A DNA stretch of 64,000 bases from AP-15 sp963698995 (GCA_963698995.1 CAVOTD010000010.1:171140-235139), one strand, 5' to 3'; positions 10,116 to 18,187 are shown, counted from the first letter of the stretch. Notes: generated by a model from the sequence alone, not told the origin. Translations and numbers: made by a program.

Positions 10116-10997
10116 TCAGCTCGCCGAATGGATCCACTCCGCAGTGCGCTGCACGCCGCCAAAGGTGAAGACGTGAAGAGCAGCGATCGGCGCCCCGGGA
10201 TGTTCTTCCGCAACGATTGCGTCAATCAGCGGATCGGGGGTGGCTTCGACGAGGATCCGTGCGAAGGCGGCGTGACCGCGAGCCAGTGCGCGCAGCGAGG
10301 CGCCAATGCCGCAGCGGAAGGCGAACTTGGCGAGTGTCGCAATGCTGGCGGGCCCCGCGACGCCGATGCGCACGGGACAGTCGACGCCGCGTGCGCGCAG
10401 CGATCCGATCCAGCTCAGGATCGGAGAGGCTTGGAAACCGAACTGGGTCACCAGCGAAACCTCGAGACCGCGCTGGCGTGCCAGCGCCACCTTGGCCTCC
10501 AGCGCCGCATCGAGATCGGTGGAGGCGATGCGCGGGTGGCCCTCGGGATGTCCGGCAAACGCAACCTGCCCGAGGCCATGCCGCTCGACGACGCCGGTTG
10601 CCAGCAGGTCGAGGCTGTCGCGGAATGGGCCAACCGGTCGCTCGGGGTCGCCGCCAATGATCAGGGCGCACCTCACCTCTGCTTCGGCCGCTGCACGGCG
10701 CAGGAAGTCGCTGGCCTGGGTAAAGCTCGCCAGGCGTCGCGCGGCGATATGGGGCACCGCCGTGAAACCGGCGCGCCGCAGCTTGGCGCAGGCGGCGACG
10801 ATGTCGTGATGTGTGACGCTTCCCGGATGGTTCACAAACACCGTCGTGCCGGGGTTGAGCAGCTCGCGCAGTCCTTCTCCGGCCAGCTCGTCGCGCGGTG
10901 AGATCTCGATCGAGCAATTGCGAAGCAGCTCGGCCACCCGGTACCGGCGAGCGTCGACATCGGTTGACTTGGGCGGCCGTTCGACTGCGGCGTCCAT
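10116..10997 (-). CDS. MetF-like methylenetetrahydrofolate reductase family protein
   Basis: The 293-residue flavoprotein-fold protein resembles MTHFR: ISPRD near the N-terminus, VFVNHPGSVTHHDIV, LIIGGDPERPVG, VAFAGHPEGHP, and VTQFGFQ in the place of the family's TQxxFD/TQFCF motif. Known family members reduce 5,10-methylene-THF or run the reverse oxidation of methyl-THF. I chose the ATG at 10997 over one 17 codons upstream because it overlaps the stop of the preceding gene as TGATG, the usual sign of translational coupling. Together with the facing MetE-like pair this points to folate one-carbon flow, possibly demethylation of an external methylated compound. Direction and substrate are inferred, not seen. 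Confidence 0.75.
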   Translation of the reverse strand: MDAAVERPPKSTDVDARRYRVAELLRNCSIEISPRDELAGEGLRELLNPGTTVFVNHPGSVTHHDIVAACAKLRRAGFTAVPHIAARRLASFTQASDFLRRAAAEAEVRCALIIGGDPERPVGPFRDSLDLLATGVVERHGLGQVAFAGHPEGHPRIASTDLDAALEAKVALARQRGLEVSLVTQFGFQASPILSWIGSLRARGVDCPVRIGVAGPASIATLAKFAFRCGIGASLRALARGHAAFARILVEATPDPLIDAIVAEEHPGAPIAALHVFTFGGVQRTAEWIHSAS

Positions 10998-12359
10998 CAG
11001 CCCAATTCCCTCTTGCGCGAAATTACATAGGATTCGTCCCAGAACCACAGCCCACCGTGCTGGTGCAGCACCTCCTGGGTCGCCTCGAGATAGGTGCCGC
11101 TGCGGATCGCTTCCGACAGGCGCTGATCCTCGATCTGCGCGACGTAAACAGCGGCGTTCCAGGCAGCGAACAAGGTCGAGGTTCCAATCGTCTCGCTGAT
11201 TTCACTGGGCAGAGTGTGCATGTCGTACCGGAACAGCGAGCGCGCGTCGGCGTAGGCGCCGAAATTAAGGCCGCGCCCGGCACTGCCGAGCTCCGCCTTG
11301 GTTGTGCGCAATAGCGCGTGCCGGTCGGTGATGAACGGGTCTTCGCCGGGCCAGACCCTCTGAATGATTTCCAGTCCCGGGTCGTGGCCGTGCGAGTGGA
11401 TCGCAATCAGCCTGCCGCCCGGAGCGAGGCTGCGGGCGAGCGGAGCGACGACCCGGCGCGCCTTGAATTCGATCGAGGCGCGGGCGCGATAGGGCTGCGA
11501 GGCGATTACCAGATCGTATTGGGCCTCGGTGAAGCCGCGGCGCGGGCGCACCTGGTCGAGGAGGAATTTGTGGTCCTCGCGATAGATCACCAGGACGACC
11601 GGCTTTTCATAGACCGGATTGCCGCTGTTGCCGCTCACCCGGGTACGCCAATGTTCGGCGAGGAAGGGCTGCAGATCGGTGATTTGCGCTTCGAAGGTGT
11701 GCGCCGTGTTCCCCGTCAGCAGGAGCTCGTGCCAGACCAGACTGGTCGCCGAGGTCACCGAGTTGGGCTTGAGCTGCGGGGCCTCCGAATAATACATGTT
11801 GGTCAAAACCAGCACCGTCGCCGGGTGCTCGAACAGACGATCGGGCATCTTCTCGAGGACGAGACGCACGTCCTCGAGACTGATCTCCTTGGCGACGATG
11901 TAAAACGGCATCGTGGCGAAGCGGTTGTGCATCGCGCGCATCGTGCGGGCGAGCACCGTGCCGTCACCGGTGCCGGCGTCGAACACCCGTAGTGCCGGCG
12001 GCCGCGGATGGATGTTGCCCAGCTCCATCGCCACGCGCTGGGCGATCACCCATTTCTCGCTGCAGGTGGTGACGAACAGCAAGTATTTCTGGCGGTTGTC
12101 GTAAAAGCGGAAATTTGTCCCGTGGGCTGCCGGCGACAGAGGCGTCGGCGGTCGGGACCGGCACGCCGTTGACGGCGGGTTCGGGTTCCCGGGCGATGAA
12201 GTCGCGCACACGGTCGACTGTGTCGGTCCTGACGCGGCCGCCGAGGCGGAGTCGGCTGACGAGCTTGCCGTCGTTGACGGCCAGCCGTCCAAAGGTGGAT
12301 TCCGCCATCCTGGTCCGGCGACAGTATTCGGCGATGTCGCGCAGGAGCGTCTCGCTCAT
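10997..12359 (-). CDS. HTH plus SAM-methyltransferase-like protein, one frameshift near 12125
   Basis: The likely start is the ATG at 12359. The first 55 residues or so (LLRDIAEYCRRTRM, then STFGRLAVNDGKLVSRL) look like a small DNA-binding helix-turn-helix domain. After a shift of one base near 12125 the reading continues in another frame with a class I methyltransferase signature, VFDAGTGDGTVLAR, and later LARSLAPGGRLIAIHSHG. Total length is about 450 residues. The stop overlaps the start of the MetF-like gene. The shift falls in a low-complexity linker between the domains and may be a consensus error. Fusion of a DNA-binding domain to a methyltransferase-like domain is unusual, and its target is unknown. 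The two palindromes 71-111 bases upstream are candidate operators. Confidence 0.6.
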
Positions 12360-12429
12360 TCGACGACCTCCGGGTCATCCGGGACCGAGACTTCTGACAA
12401 GAGCGAAACCGCCGGTAAACCACAATTCT

Positions 12430-12448
12430 GCCCACTCTAAGAGTGGGC
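12430..12448. promoter_or_regulatory. Perfect 19-bp palindrome, candidate operator 1
   Basis: The arms GCCCACTCT and AGAGTGGGC are exact reverse complements around one central base. The site lies 71-89 bases upstream of the HTH-methyltransferase start at 12359. No T-run follows on either strand, so a terminator is unlikely. I infer a dimer-binding operator. Confidence 0.5.
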
Positions 12449-12454
12449 AACTGC

Positions 12455-12470
12455 GTGGGAAATTTCCCAC
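12455..12470. promoter_or_regulatory. Perfect 16-bp palindrome, candidate operator 2
   Basis: GTGGGAAA is followed directly by its reverse complement TTTCCCAC, six bases beyond the first palindrome. Both share a GTGGG/CCCAC core, which suggests one regulator. The pair lies between the GST gene and the HTH-methyltransferase gene, both on the minus strand. Confidence 0.5.
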
Positions 12471-12562
12471 TCCCGCCCTTTCTCGCGCGCCGCGAGAGGG
12501 CGATTTTGTTAGAGCCTGACCAAAAACGAGTTAGAAATTCTCAATGGGTTACCGCTCCTCGT

Positions 12563-12645
12563 CGTCGTTCCCGCGAAAGCGGGAATCCAGGGGCGGCAAG
12601 CCCGCGAGGCTGCTCCTGGACCCCCGCCTTCGCGGGGGTGACGAT
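12563..12645. repeat. Dispersed palindromic repeat, family A (copy 1)
   Basis: Two hairpins, TTCCCGCGAAAGCGGGAA and CCCCCGCCTTCGCGGGGG, flank a short spacer. The outer ends GTCGTTCCCG and GGGGGTGACGA make the whole unit a rough inverted repeat. A second copy in the other orientation is at 16498-16577. This is the REP-like intergenic repeat type common in alphaproteobacteria. Together with the two palindromes it accounts for most of the 339-base gap 12360-12698. Confidence 0.8.
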
Positions 12646-12698
12646 AACCCCGTTGTCGAGATGAGCTTCAATTTGAGCCGGGCTCTCAGACGAAAATT

Positions 12699-13397
12699 CT
12701 AGCGCGCCGCGAACTGTGTCTTGCCGAAATAGTTCTCCCGCTCCGCGTCGGTGATCGATCCCTGCCGCGCCCGGTCAGCCAATACGGCGACGCCACGCTG
12801 CACCGCCGGCCGCGCCGCGATTTCGTCGTGCCAGCGCTTGACCGAAGGAAACTCGGCGAGATCGATGTTCCGCCGCTCGGCGCCGCGGATCCACGGGAAG
12901 GTGATGATGTCGGCCATGCTGTATTCGGCGCCGGCGAGGTAGGGCGTTTCCGCCAACCGGTGTTCGAGCACCCGGTGCAGGCGTTTGACCTCGTTGGTGT
13001 AGCGGTCGATCGCATAAGGGATTTTTTCGACCGCGTAGGACGCGAAATGATTCCATTGCCCGAACATCGGGCCGACCCCGCCCATCTGAAACATCATCCA
13101 TTCGAGGCATTTGTAATGGCCGATCGGGTCCTTCGGGATCAGCTTGCCGCCGTTCTTGTCCGACAGATAGATCAGGATTGCGGCCAATTCGAACAATGTG
13201 AAGGGCTTGCCGCCCGGGCCGTCAGGGTCGACGATCGCCGGGATGCGGTGGTTCGGCGTAATCTGCAGAAACTCCGGCTTGAACTGGTCGCCGGCCCCGA
13301 TATTGACCGGGATCACTTTGTACTGCAGCCCGAGCTCCTCGAGTGCAATGTGCACCTTGTGGCCATTGGGGGTCGGCCAGGTCCAGACTTCGAGCAT
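12699..13397 (-). CDS. Glutathione S-transferase family protein, YfcG/YghU-like
   Basis: The 232-residue cytosolic protein has an N-terminal thioredoxin-fold GST domain starting WTWPTPNGHKV, with NHRIPAIVD and LFELAAILIYLSD forming the glutathione pocket. The helical C-terminal domain contains EYSMADIITFPW. The TPNGHKV start is characteristic of the E. coli YfcG/YghU disulfide-bond reductases, which use two glutathione molecules rather than a catalytic Cys. The start at 13397 was chosen because it gives the family N-terminus; the longer upstream reading has no homology. It is divergent from the flavin-type gene at 13503. Role in thiol redox balance is inferred from family. Confidence 0.88.
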   Translation of the reverse strand: MLEVWTWPTPNGHKVHIALEELGLQYKVIPVNIGAGDQFKPEFLQITPNHRIPAIVDPDGPGGKPFTLFELAAILIYLSDKNGGKLIPKDPIGHYKCLEWMMFQMGGVGPMFGQWNHFASYAVEKIPYAIDRYTNEVKRLHRVLEHRLAETPYLAGAEYSMADIITFPWIRGAERRNIDLAEFPSVKRWHDEIAARPAVQRGVAVLADRARQGSITDAERENYFGKTQFAAR

Positions 13398-13502
13398 CGC
13401 AAATTCTCCCGCTTGGCAGCGGCGGCTCGTCCGAGTATTGCGGAGCCGCCGGTCACCGGCTAGATCAGCGCCGTTGCGTAACATGCGCCGAAAGGAATGT
13501 CG

Positions 13503-13955
13503 ATGAACCGCCGCCGGCAAATCCAACTCAGCCCCGAAGAGCAGGCGACGTTTTTGCGCGACCACCGCAAGGCCGCGCTCGCGACGATCGACAAGGACGG
13601 GTTCCCGCATGTCGTGGCGATGAACTTTCTGGTCAAAGACGGGGCCTTCTACATGACCTCGTACGCCAAGGCCCAAAAGGTGTTGAACATCCGACGCGAC
13701 CCGAAGGTCGCGCTGATGGCGGAGGCCGGAGATACCTACTCCGAACTGCGCGGCGTCATGGTTCGCGGCCGCTGCGAGATCATCGAAGGGGAGACGGCGG
13801 TACGGGCGACCTTTGCGGAAATGATGGCGGCGCGCGGCACCCCCGGCGAGCGGCCGCGCGGATCGGTCGACAGCGCGCCAAAGCGGGTGGTGCTGAAGAT
13901 CATCCCGGAAAAAATCGTCAGCTGGGACCACAGCAAGCTGGGCGGCGGGTATTGA
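13503..13955 (+). CDS. Pyridoxamine-5'-phosphate-oxidase-like flavin/F420-type protein
   Basis: The 150-residue split-barrel protein belongs to the broad PNPOx-like family: LSPEEQATFLRDHRKAALATI, then GFPHVVAMNFLV, then KAQKVLNIRRDPKVALM. The last is the usual cofactor-contact helix and strand. Members bind FMN, F420 or heme and act on small redox substrates, and the sequence alone does not choose between them. Two Met codons are possible. The second, at 13503, has an AAGGA site at proper spacing, so I prefer it over the one at 13497. The gene stands alone between two genes on the opposite strand. Confidence 0.8.
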   Translation: MNRRRQIQLSPEEQATFLRDHRKAALATIDKDGFPHVVAMNFLVKDGAFYMTSYAKAQKVLNIRRDPKVALMAEAGDTYSELRGVMVRGRCEIIEGETAVRATFAEMMAARGTPGERPRGSVDSAPKRVVLKIIPEKIVSWDHSKLGGGY

Positions 13956-13971
13956 CCGAGGGCGGGCTAGC

Positions 13972-14469
13972 CTAATCGCCGTCGCCCTCATCCTGAGCGG
14001 CGAGCTGCTGCAGCGCATCGTCGGTCGACCGGTAGGGCAGCCATTCGGTCCGCGCTTCGATGCCGAGTCGGTGATAGAAGGCGCGCGCAGGGTTCCAGTC
14101 TAATACCGTGAAATCCAGCCGGTCCCAACCGCGCGCGATCGCGATCGCGGCGAGCCGCGCCATCAGCCGCCGCCCGATGCCCTGGCCGCGGGCCCATTCG
14201 CTGACATAGATGTCCTCGAGGTAGAGCCCGGGTCGGCCGCGCCAGGTCGAAAAATTCGGAAAGAACAGCGCGAACCCGGCGGGCTGGTCGCCGACAAAGG
14301 CGAGCAGCGCCTCAAAGCGCCGCTCGGGTCCGAACCCCTGTTGCAGCAGGTCGTCTTCGGTCGCGACCACTGCATCGGGCACTCTCTCATAGGCGGCGAG
14401 CGCGCGGATCAGCTGCAGCAGCAAGCCGACATCGTCAGCGGTGGCGAAGCGGATCAATGGCAGGCTCAT
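13972..14469 (-). CDS. GNAT-family N-acetyltransferase
   Basis: The 165-residue acetyltransferase has the acetyl-CoA loop in ARGQGIGRRLM at about residues 85-95, preceded by the strand LYLEDIYVSEWA. It ends with LDFTVLDWNPARAFYHRLG, the motif seen in the diamine/spermidine acetyltransferase-like branch. The start at 14469 overlaps the stop of the upstream racemase gene as ATGA, so the two are translated together; an upstream in-frame Met is not supported by homology. Substrate is probably a primary amine or amino acid, by family only. Confidence 0.85.
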   Translation of the reverse strand: MSLPLIRFATADDVGLLLQLIRALAAYERVPDAVVATEDDLLQQGFGPERRFEALLAFVGDQPAGFALFFPNFSTWRGRPGLYLEDIYVSEWARGQGIGRRLMARLAAIAIARGWDRLDFTVLDWNPARAFYHRLGIEARTEWLPYRSTDDALQQLAAQDEGDGD

Positions 14470-15332
14470 CTCTCGCGCCATTCGCGGGCCGCGCCCGCCG
14501 GGTGGCCAAAGTCGCGCGGCAGCAGACCCGACTGGAACCAGGCGACAAAGGTATAGATGCTGAACACCGGGAGGCGCAGCCGCTCCGACAAGGCGCGGGC
14601 ATACGGCACCATGTTGGTGCATTCGAGCAATACCGCGCCGATATCGCGGTGGTTTGCAATCAGCGCGTCGCCGGCGGCAAGGATATCACCCTCGGCGGCG
14701 GCGACGTCGAGCCGCTCCTCGTCACCGAGGATGACGCGGGTGAACTCGCTGCCGTGGTCGGTGCCGACGACCGGTGTCGCCGGATCCGCGCCGGCGGCGA
14801 TCAGGTGCTCCTCGGTCAGGCTCGCGGCGCTGATCGTCAGGACGCCGACCCGCTTGCCGGGCGCCAGCACCCGCTCGACAAACGGGATCTGCATCAGGCT
14901 CGAGGTCGCTACCGGTACGCCGACATGCGCGGCGATCTCGCGCTGATAGAGGGACAGAAATCCGCAGGTCGTGGTGATGCCGTCGGCGCCGAGATGGACG
15001 AGCTCCGCGGCGGCCGCGAGAAACTCGCCGAGCAGCCCTTGCGCCCGGTCGCAGACGACGCGGCGCGGCGAAGCGCCCGGCACCACTTTGTAGAGAACCG
15101 GAAACGGCCAGGTCTCGGCATTCCCCATGTCGCCGGGAATGCGCGGGAACCTCGCCTCCAGCATCAGGATGCCGACCCTGGCGCCATAAAGCGCCTTGCC
15201 GCCCCAGGCTATTCGCGCCGCACCTTCACCCGGCTCGCTGCGCTTGGCACCCTCTCCGGCATTGCAGGAGAGGGTAGACCCAGATCGCAGAGCTGGGTGG
15301 GTGAGGGGAGTGCTCAGAAGTATATCCGTCAT
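14466..15332 (-). CDS. Aspartate/glutamate racemase family protein with repeat-derived N-terminus
   Basis: The body of this 288-residue reading belongs to the Asp/Glu/hydantoin racemase superfamily. The two catalytic Cys candidates are in TTCGFLSLYQ and LLECTNMVPY, one per lobe, and GVLTISA and ALIANHRDIGAVLLE are typical strands. The first 40 residues or so are not family sequence: they are a translation of the palindromic repeat at 15223-15308. Real initiation may be a GTG or ATG further in, near the stretch ALYGARVGILMLEARFPR. It is coupled to the GNAT gene by an ATGA overlap. The ligand is unknown. Confidence 0.75.
   Translation of the reverse strand: MTDILLSTPLTHPALRSGSTLSCNAGEGAKRSEPGEGAARIAWGGKALYGARVGILMLEARFPRIPGDMGNAETWPFPVLYKVVPGASPRRVVCDRAQGLLGEFLAAAAELVHLGADGITTTCGFLSLYQREIAAHVGVPVATSSLMQIPFVERVLAPGKRVGVLTISAASLTEEHLIAAGADPATPVVGTDHGSEFTRVILGDEERLDVAAAEGDILAAGDALIANHRDIGAVLLECTNMVPYARALSERLRLPVFSIYTFVAWFQSGLLPRDFGHPAGAAREWRER
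15223..15308. repeat. Dispersed palindromic repeat, family B (copy 1)
   Basis: A central hairpin, ACCCTCTCC...GGAGAGGGT, is flanked by CACCCGGCTCGC on one side and GGTGGGTGAGGG on the other. A second copy is at 43126-43197. This copy overlaps the annotated 5' end of the racemase gene. Confidence 0.75.
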
Positions 15333-15333
15333 A

Positions 15334-15474
15334 TCAAGCCACCCATTCGCTGACCGGCGCCTTGGCCTCGCGCAGCAGCTGGCAGAGGATGTCGACGAGG
15401 GCCGGCTCGCCCGTCTCGTCGGCGCGCTTCAGGGTCGGGTCGTCGACCTTCCAGCTCTTGACGCCAAAGATCTT
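15334..15474 (-). pseudogene. C-terminal remnant of a thiamine-diphosphate enzyme (acetolactate-synthase type)
   Basis: On the minus strand 46 codons plus a stop read as the end of a ThDP-dependent enzyme: KIFGVKSWKVDDP, then GEPALVDILCQ, then EAKAPVSEWVA. The GxPALVDIL(C/R) pattern is the standard closing strand of the acetolactate synthase / sulfoacetaldehyde acetyltransferase / oxalyl-CoA decarboxylase superfamily. Nothing upstream (above 15474) continues it; the VanB-like gene begins there on the other strand. I infer that the gene was deleted except for its last 46 codons. Confidence 0.65.
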
Positions 15475-15511
15475 CCCTCAGGAGCAGCGAAATCTGCAAC
15501 AATCCTGGGCC

Positions 15512-16450
15512 ATGCAGCTTCGCCTCCGGTCGATCACCTACCTCGCCGAAGCCATCAACGGCTATGAGCTGGTCGATCCGCGCGGCCGCGACCTGCCGCG
15601 CTTCGAGGCGGGCGCGCATATCGACCTGCGAATAGCCGGCCTGTTGCGGCCCTATTCATTGTGCAACGACCCCGCGGAGCGGCGACGCTATCAGATCGCA
15701 GTTCTGCGCGAAAAAATCAGCCGCAGCGGCTCGCGCCATCTCCACGAGCGCGTCCGGGTCGGCGACCTGGTCGAGGTGTCGCTGCCGCGCAACAGCTTTC
15801 GTCTCGACTCGGCAGCCGCGCGGCATCATCTGATCGCCGGCGGCATCGGCATTGCGCCAATCATGTCGATGATCGCCGAACTGCGGCGCTGCCACGCCGA
15901 GTTCGAGGTCGATTATTGCACGCGCTCGCCCGAGCGCACCGCCTTCCGCCGCGAGCTAGCGCCGCTCGCTGCCGAGGGTCGCCTGCGCTTTCATCATGAC
16001 GGCGGCGATCCGGCGATGGGCCTCGACACTTCGGCGGCCCTGCGCGACCAGTCCCCCGGGACGCACCTCTATTATTGCGGGCCGGCGTCGTTGATGGCGG
16101 CGGTGGCGCGGGCGACTGGCGAATGGCCGGCAGGCACGGTGCATTGTGAATACTTCACCGGGCTTCCCGAGCGGATTGCCACGGCGGAGCGTCCCTTCCG
16201 CATCAAGCTCGCGAGAAGCGGCGGCGATTACGAGGTTCCGGTCGGGGAGACGATCGTCGATGTGCTGCGGCGCCACGGGATTGTCCCGAGAACGTCCTGC
16301 GAGCTCGGCTATTGCGGGGCCTGCCTGACGCCCTATCTCGCCGGCGACCCTGACCACCGCGACCAAGTTCTCGAAGAAAACGGGCGCCGGCGCTACGTAT
16401 TGATCTGCTGCTCGCGATCGAAGACCCCGGTTCTCGAGCTCGATCTATAG
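15512..16450 (+). CDS. VanB/phthalate-dioxygenase-reductase-like flavin iron-sulfur reductase
   Basis: The 312-residue reductase passes electrons from NADH through FMN to a plant-type 2Fe-2S centre for a Rieske oxygenase. An FMN-binding barrel is at the N-terminus (RPYSLCNDP near residue 48). A nucleotide-binding domain follows (LIAGGIGIAPIMSMI; YYCGPASLM). The C-terminal ferredoxin domain has Cys263, Cys268, Cys271 and a Cys pair at 299-300. The start at 15512 gives the usual family N-terminus. No oxygenase partner is encoded nearby, so the acceptor is unknown. The vanillate-demethylase-type name is by similarity only. Confidence 0.88.
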   Translation: MQLRLRSITYLAEAINGYELVDPRGRDLPRFEAGAHIDLRIAGLLRPYSLCNDPAERRRYQIAVLREKISRSGSRHLHERVRVGDLVEVSLPRNSFRLDSAAARHHLIAGGIGIAPIMSMIAELRRCHAEFEVDYCTRSPERTAFRRELAPLAAEGRLRFHHDGGDPAMGLDTSAALRDQSPGTHLYYCGPASLMAAVARATGEWPAGTVHCEYFTGLPERIATAERPFRIKLARSGGDYEVPVGETIVDVLRRHGIVPRTSCELGYCGACLTPYLAGDPDHRDQVLEENGRRRYVLICCSRSKTPVLELDL

Positions 16451-16497
16451 ACACCCGAAGAGTCTGACCCCGATCAATGGACAGATCTCAAACCTTT

Positions 16498-16577
16498 CGT
16501 CACCCCGCGAAAGCGGGGGTCCAGAGGTTAGCTGCAGAGGCTTGCCACCCTAGATTCCCGCTTTCGCGGGAATGACG
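16498..16577. repeat. Dispersed palindromic repeat, family A (copy 2)
   Basis: It contains GTCACCCCGCGAAAGCGGGG and, at its other end, TTCCCGCTTTCGCGGGAA followed by TGACGA. It is the reverse-orientation counterpart of 12563-12645 with a different spacer. It fills most of the gap between the VanB-like gene and the convergent beta-propeller gene. Confidence 0.8.
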
Positions 16578-16619
16578 AATTAAGTGCGCGATTCCTTACG
16601 ACACACCCACTATCGTTGT

Positions 16620-17591
16620 CTAATTGGGGGTCCAGGCGAGGGCGCGGATCTCGCTAAACTCGCGGCGCAGTTTGACCCAGGAATCACCGGCGTCGGGGCT
16701 GGCGAATATCTCGCCATAGTGGCTGCAGGCGAGGATCCGCTCGGGGTCGGCCCGATGGGTCGCAAAGGACCATATCGGCGAATTGGGCTCGACCGGAAGC
16801 GGCAGCATCTGCCAGCTCTGTCCGCCATCCTTCGAGCGCTGGATCGCGCCGGTGCTGCCGAGCGCGCCGTCCCCGGTGGCGACGAACAGCACTTTGGGGT
16901 CGTCCGCCTTCAGCGCCAGGCTGCGGCAATAGGGCAGGTGAAAATGCTTGCCGACCCCCAAGCCATGCCAGCTCTCGCCGCCATCGGTGCTGGCAAAGAT
17001 CTCGCGAGGGGTGCTGGTCAGCACTGTCTTGGCGCCGTTGATGCTGACCGCGGTGTCATGAATGTCGGGATCGTTGAGCCCGCCGGCGACCCGCGTCCAG
17101 CTCTCCCCGCCATCTCGGCTGCGGCGCACCCCGTCGACCTCGACCCCGGCCCACACGTTGCGGTGGTCCGACGGATCGACGGTCAGCGCGGTGACCCGCG
17201 GGATACGGACATTCGGGCATTCCTCGGCCATGTCGGCCGGCAGCTTGTCCCAATGCCACCCGCCGTCATTCGAGCGGAAGAGAGCGGCCGGCCGGGTGCC
17301 GGCGAAAATGATCTCGGGGTCGGCCGGGTCGAACGCGACCTTCCAGACATGCAGCGTATTCATTGGCGAATCGAGCCGCTCGAAGTGCTCGCCGCCATCC
17401 TCGCTGCGGTAGACGCCGTCATCCGCTCCGGCCAGAATGGTACGCGGTTGTTTCGGATGAACCGCAAAGCCGAAGATCCGGCTTTCGGACCACAGTCCTG
17501 CGCGCACTTGCCGAAAGGTTTCTCCGCCGTCGGGACTGACCCAGGCACCGGTTCCGATAGTGCCGATACAAATCGTGAAATTATCGGCCAT
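16620..17591 (-). CDS. BNR/sortilin-type beta-propeller protein
   Basis: The 323-residue protein consists of repeated blades with the Asp-box pattern S-x-D-G-G-x-x-W: SPDGGETF, SEDGGEHF, SNDGGWHW, SRDGGESW, STDGGESW, SKDGGQSW and SPDAGDSW. Seven boxes suggest one seven-bladed propeller, like VPS10/sortilin-type or Ycf48-type folds. There is no signal peptide, so it is probably cytosolic. A GGGAGGA site fixes the start at 17591. Family members bind proteins or sugars or act as glycosidases, and no catalytic set is evident here. It follows the VOC gene with 23 bases between them and probably shares its transcript. Confidence 0.85.
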   Translation of the reverse strand: MADNFTICIGTIGTGAWVSPDGGETFRQVRAGLWSESRIFGFAVHPKQPRTILAGADDGVYRSEDGGEHFERLDSPMNTLHVWKVAFDPADPEIIFAGTRPAALFRSNDGGWHWDKLPADMAEECPNVRIPRVTALTVDPSDHRNVWAGVEVDGVRRSRDGGESWTRVAGGLNDPDIHDTAVSINGAKTVLTSTPREIFASTDGGESWHGLGVGKHFHLPYCRSLALKADDPKVLFVATGDGALGSTGAIQRSKDGGQSWQMLPLPVEPNSPIWSFATHRADPERILACSHYGEIFASPDAGDSWVKLRREFSEIRALAWTPN

Positions 17592-17614
17592 GGCTGTTTC
17601 CTCCCGAAATTTCG

Positions 17615-18028
17615 CTATCTCGCTTTGGTTTCCCATCCGGTGTGGGAAATGTCGATCACGACGCCGTCGGGGCCGGCCCATTTCATCTCGAAGTTGCGAT
17701 GGCCACCCGCTGCCATCTCCATATCGAGCCCTTCTTTCTCATCGAGCCGCTGACCCTCGGCGCGGTCCAGCTTTGCCGCGGCTTCGTCGAGATCCTCGAC
17801 CTCAAAACCGAAATGGTGGATGCCGCTATAGTTCGGCCCGTTGGCTCCGACATCGGCAGATTTTTCGGTCTTCCAATTCAAGATCGCCAGATTGATGTAG
17901 CCGTCGGTCAGGAAGACCGCGCCGTTCGGAGCGCGGCGAATCTCCTGCATTCCGAAGGCACTTTTATAGAAGGCCGCAGCCTTTGCGGGCTCCTTGGTCG
18001 TCAGCGCGATATGCTTGATTCGAGGCAT
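17615..18028 (-). CDS. VOC-family (glyoxalase/extradiol dioxygenase fold) protein
   Basis: The 137-residue protein has paired beta-alpha-beta-beta-beta modules: IKHIALTTKEPAKAAAFYKSAF at the N-terminus and GIHHFGFEVEDLDEA in the middle. The usual metal ligands would be His in the first strand, His in HHFGFEV and Glu in the C-terminal FEMKWAGPDG. Members include glyoxalases, epimerases and resistance proteins, and the activity cannot be chosen here. An AAAGGAGG site sits ten bases before the ATG. It heads a two-gene minus-strand unit with the beta-propeller gene. A 159-base divergent region separates it from the MHS permease. Confidence 0.85.
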   Translation of the reverse strand: MPRIKHIALTTKEPAKAAAFYKSAFGMQEIRRAPNGAVFLTDGYINLAILNWKTEKSADVGANGPNYSGIHHFGFEVEDLDEAAAKLDRAEGQRLDEKEGLDMEMAAGGHRNFEMKWAGPDGVVIDISHTGWETKAR

Positions 18029-18187
18029 CGCTTTTCCTCCTTTTGCGTTTAACACAGCATGCGCCCGTTCCAGGCTTCCGGCAAGGCCGAGGCTGTGGAC
18101 GAGCTTGTCGAGTTGGCACCACGGGAGGAAGCTGTGGCAGAAGCCGACCGATCGACAGGGCTGCGACAGCCGGGAGGAGGACCGTCG

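Noticed and set aside
9111..10901. A 596-codon plus-strand reading across the second MetE-like gene and the MetF-like gene
   Set aside because: It overlaps two genes with complete catalytic motifs in other frames and has no homology of its own.
12699..14018. A 439-codon minus-strand reading upstream of the GST gene
   Set aside because: Homology begins at the Met at 13397; the upstream part is antisense to the flavin-type gene at 13503-13955.
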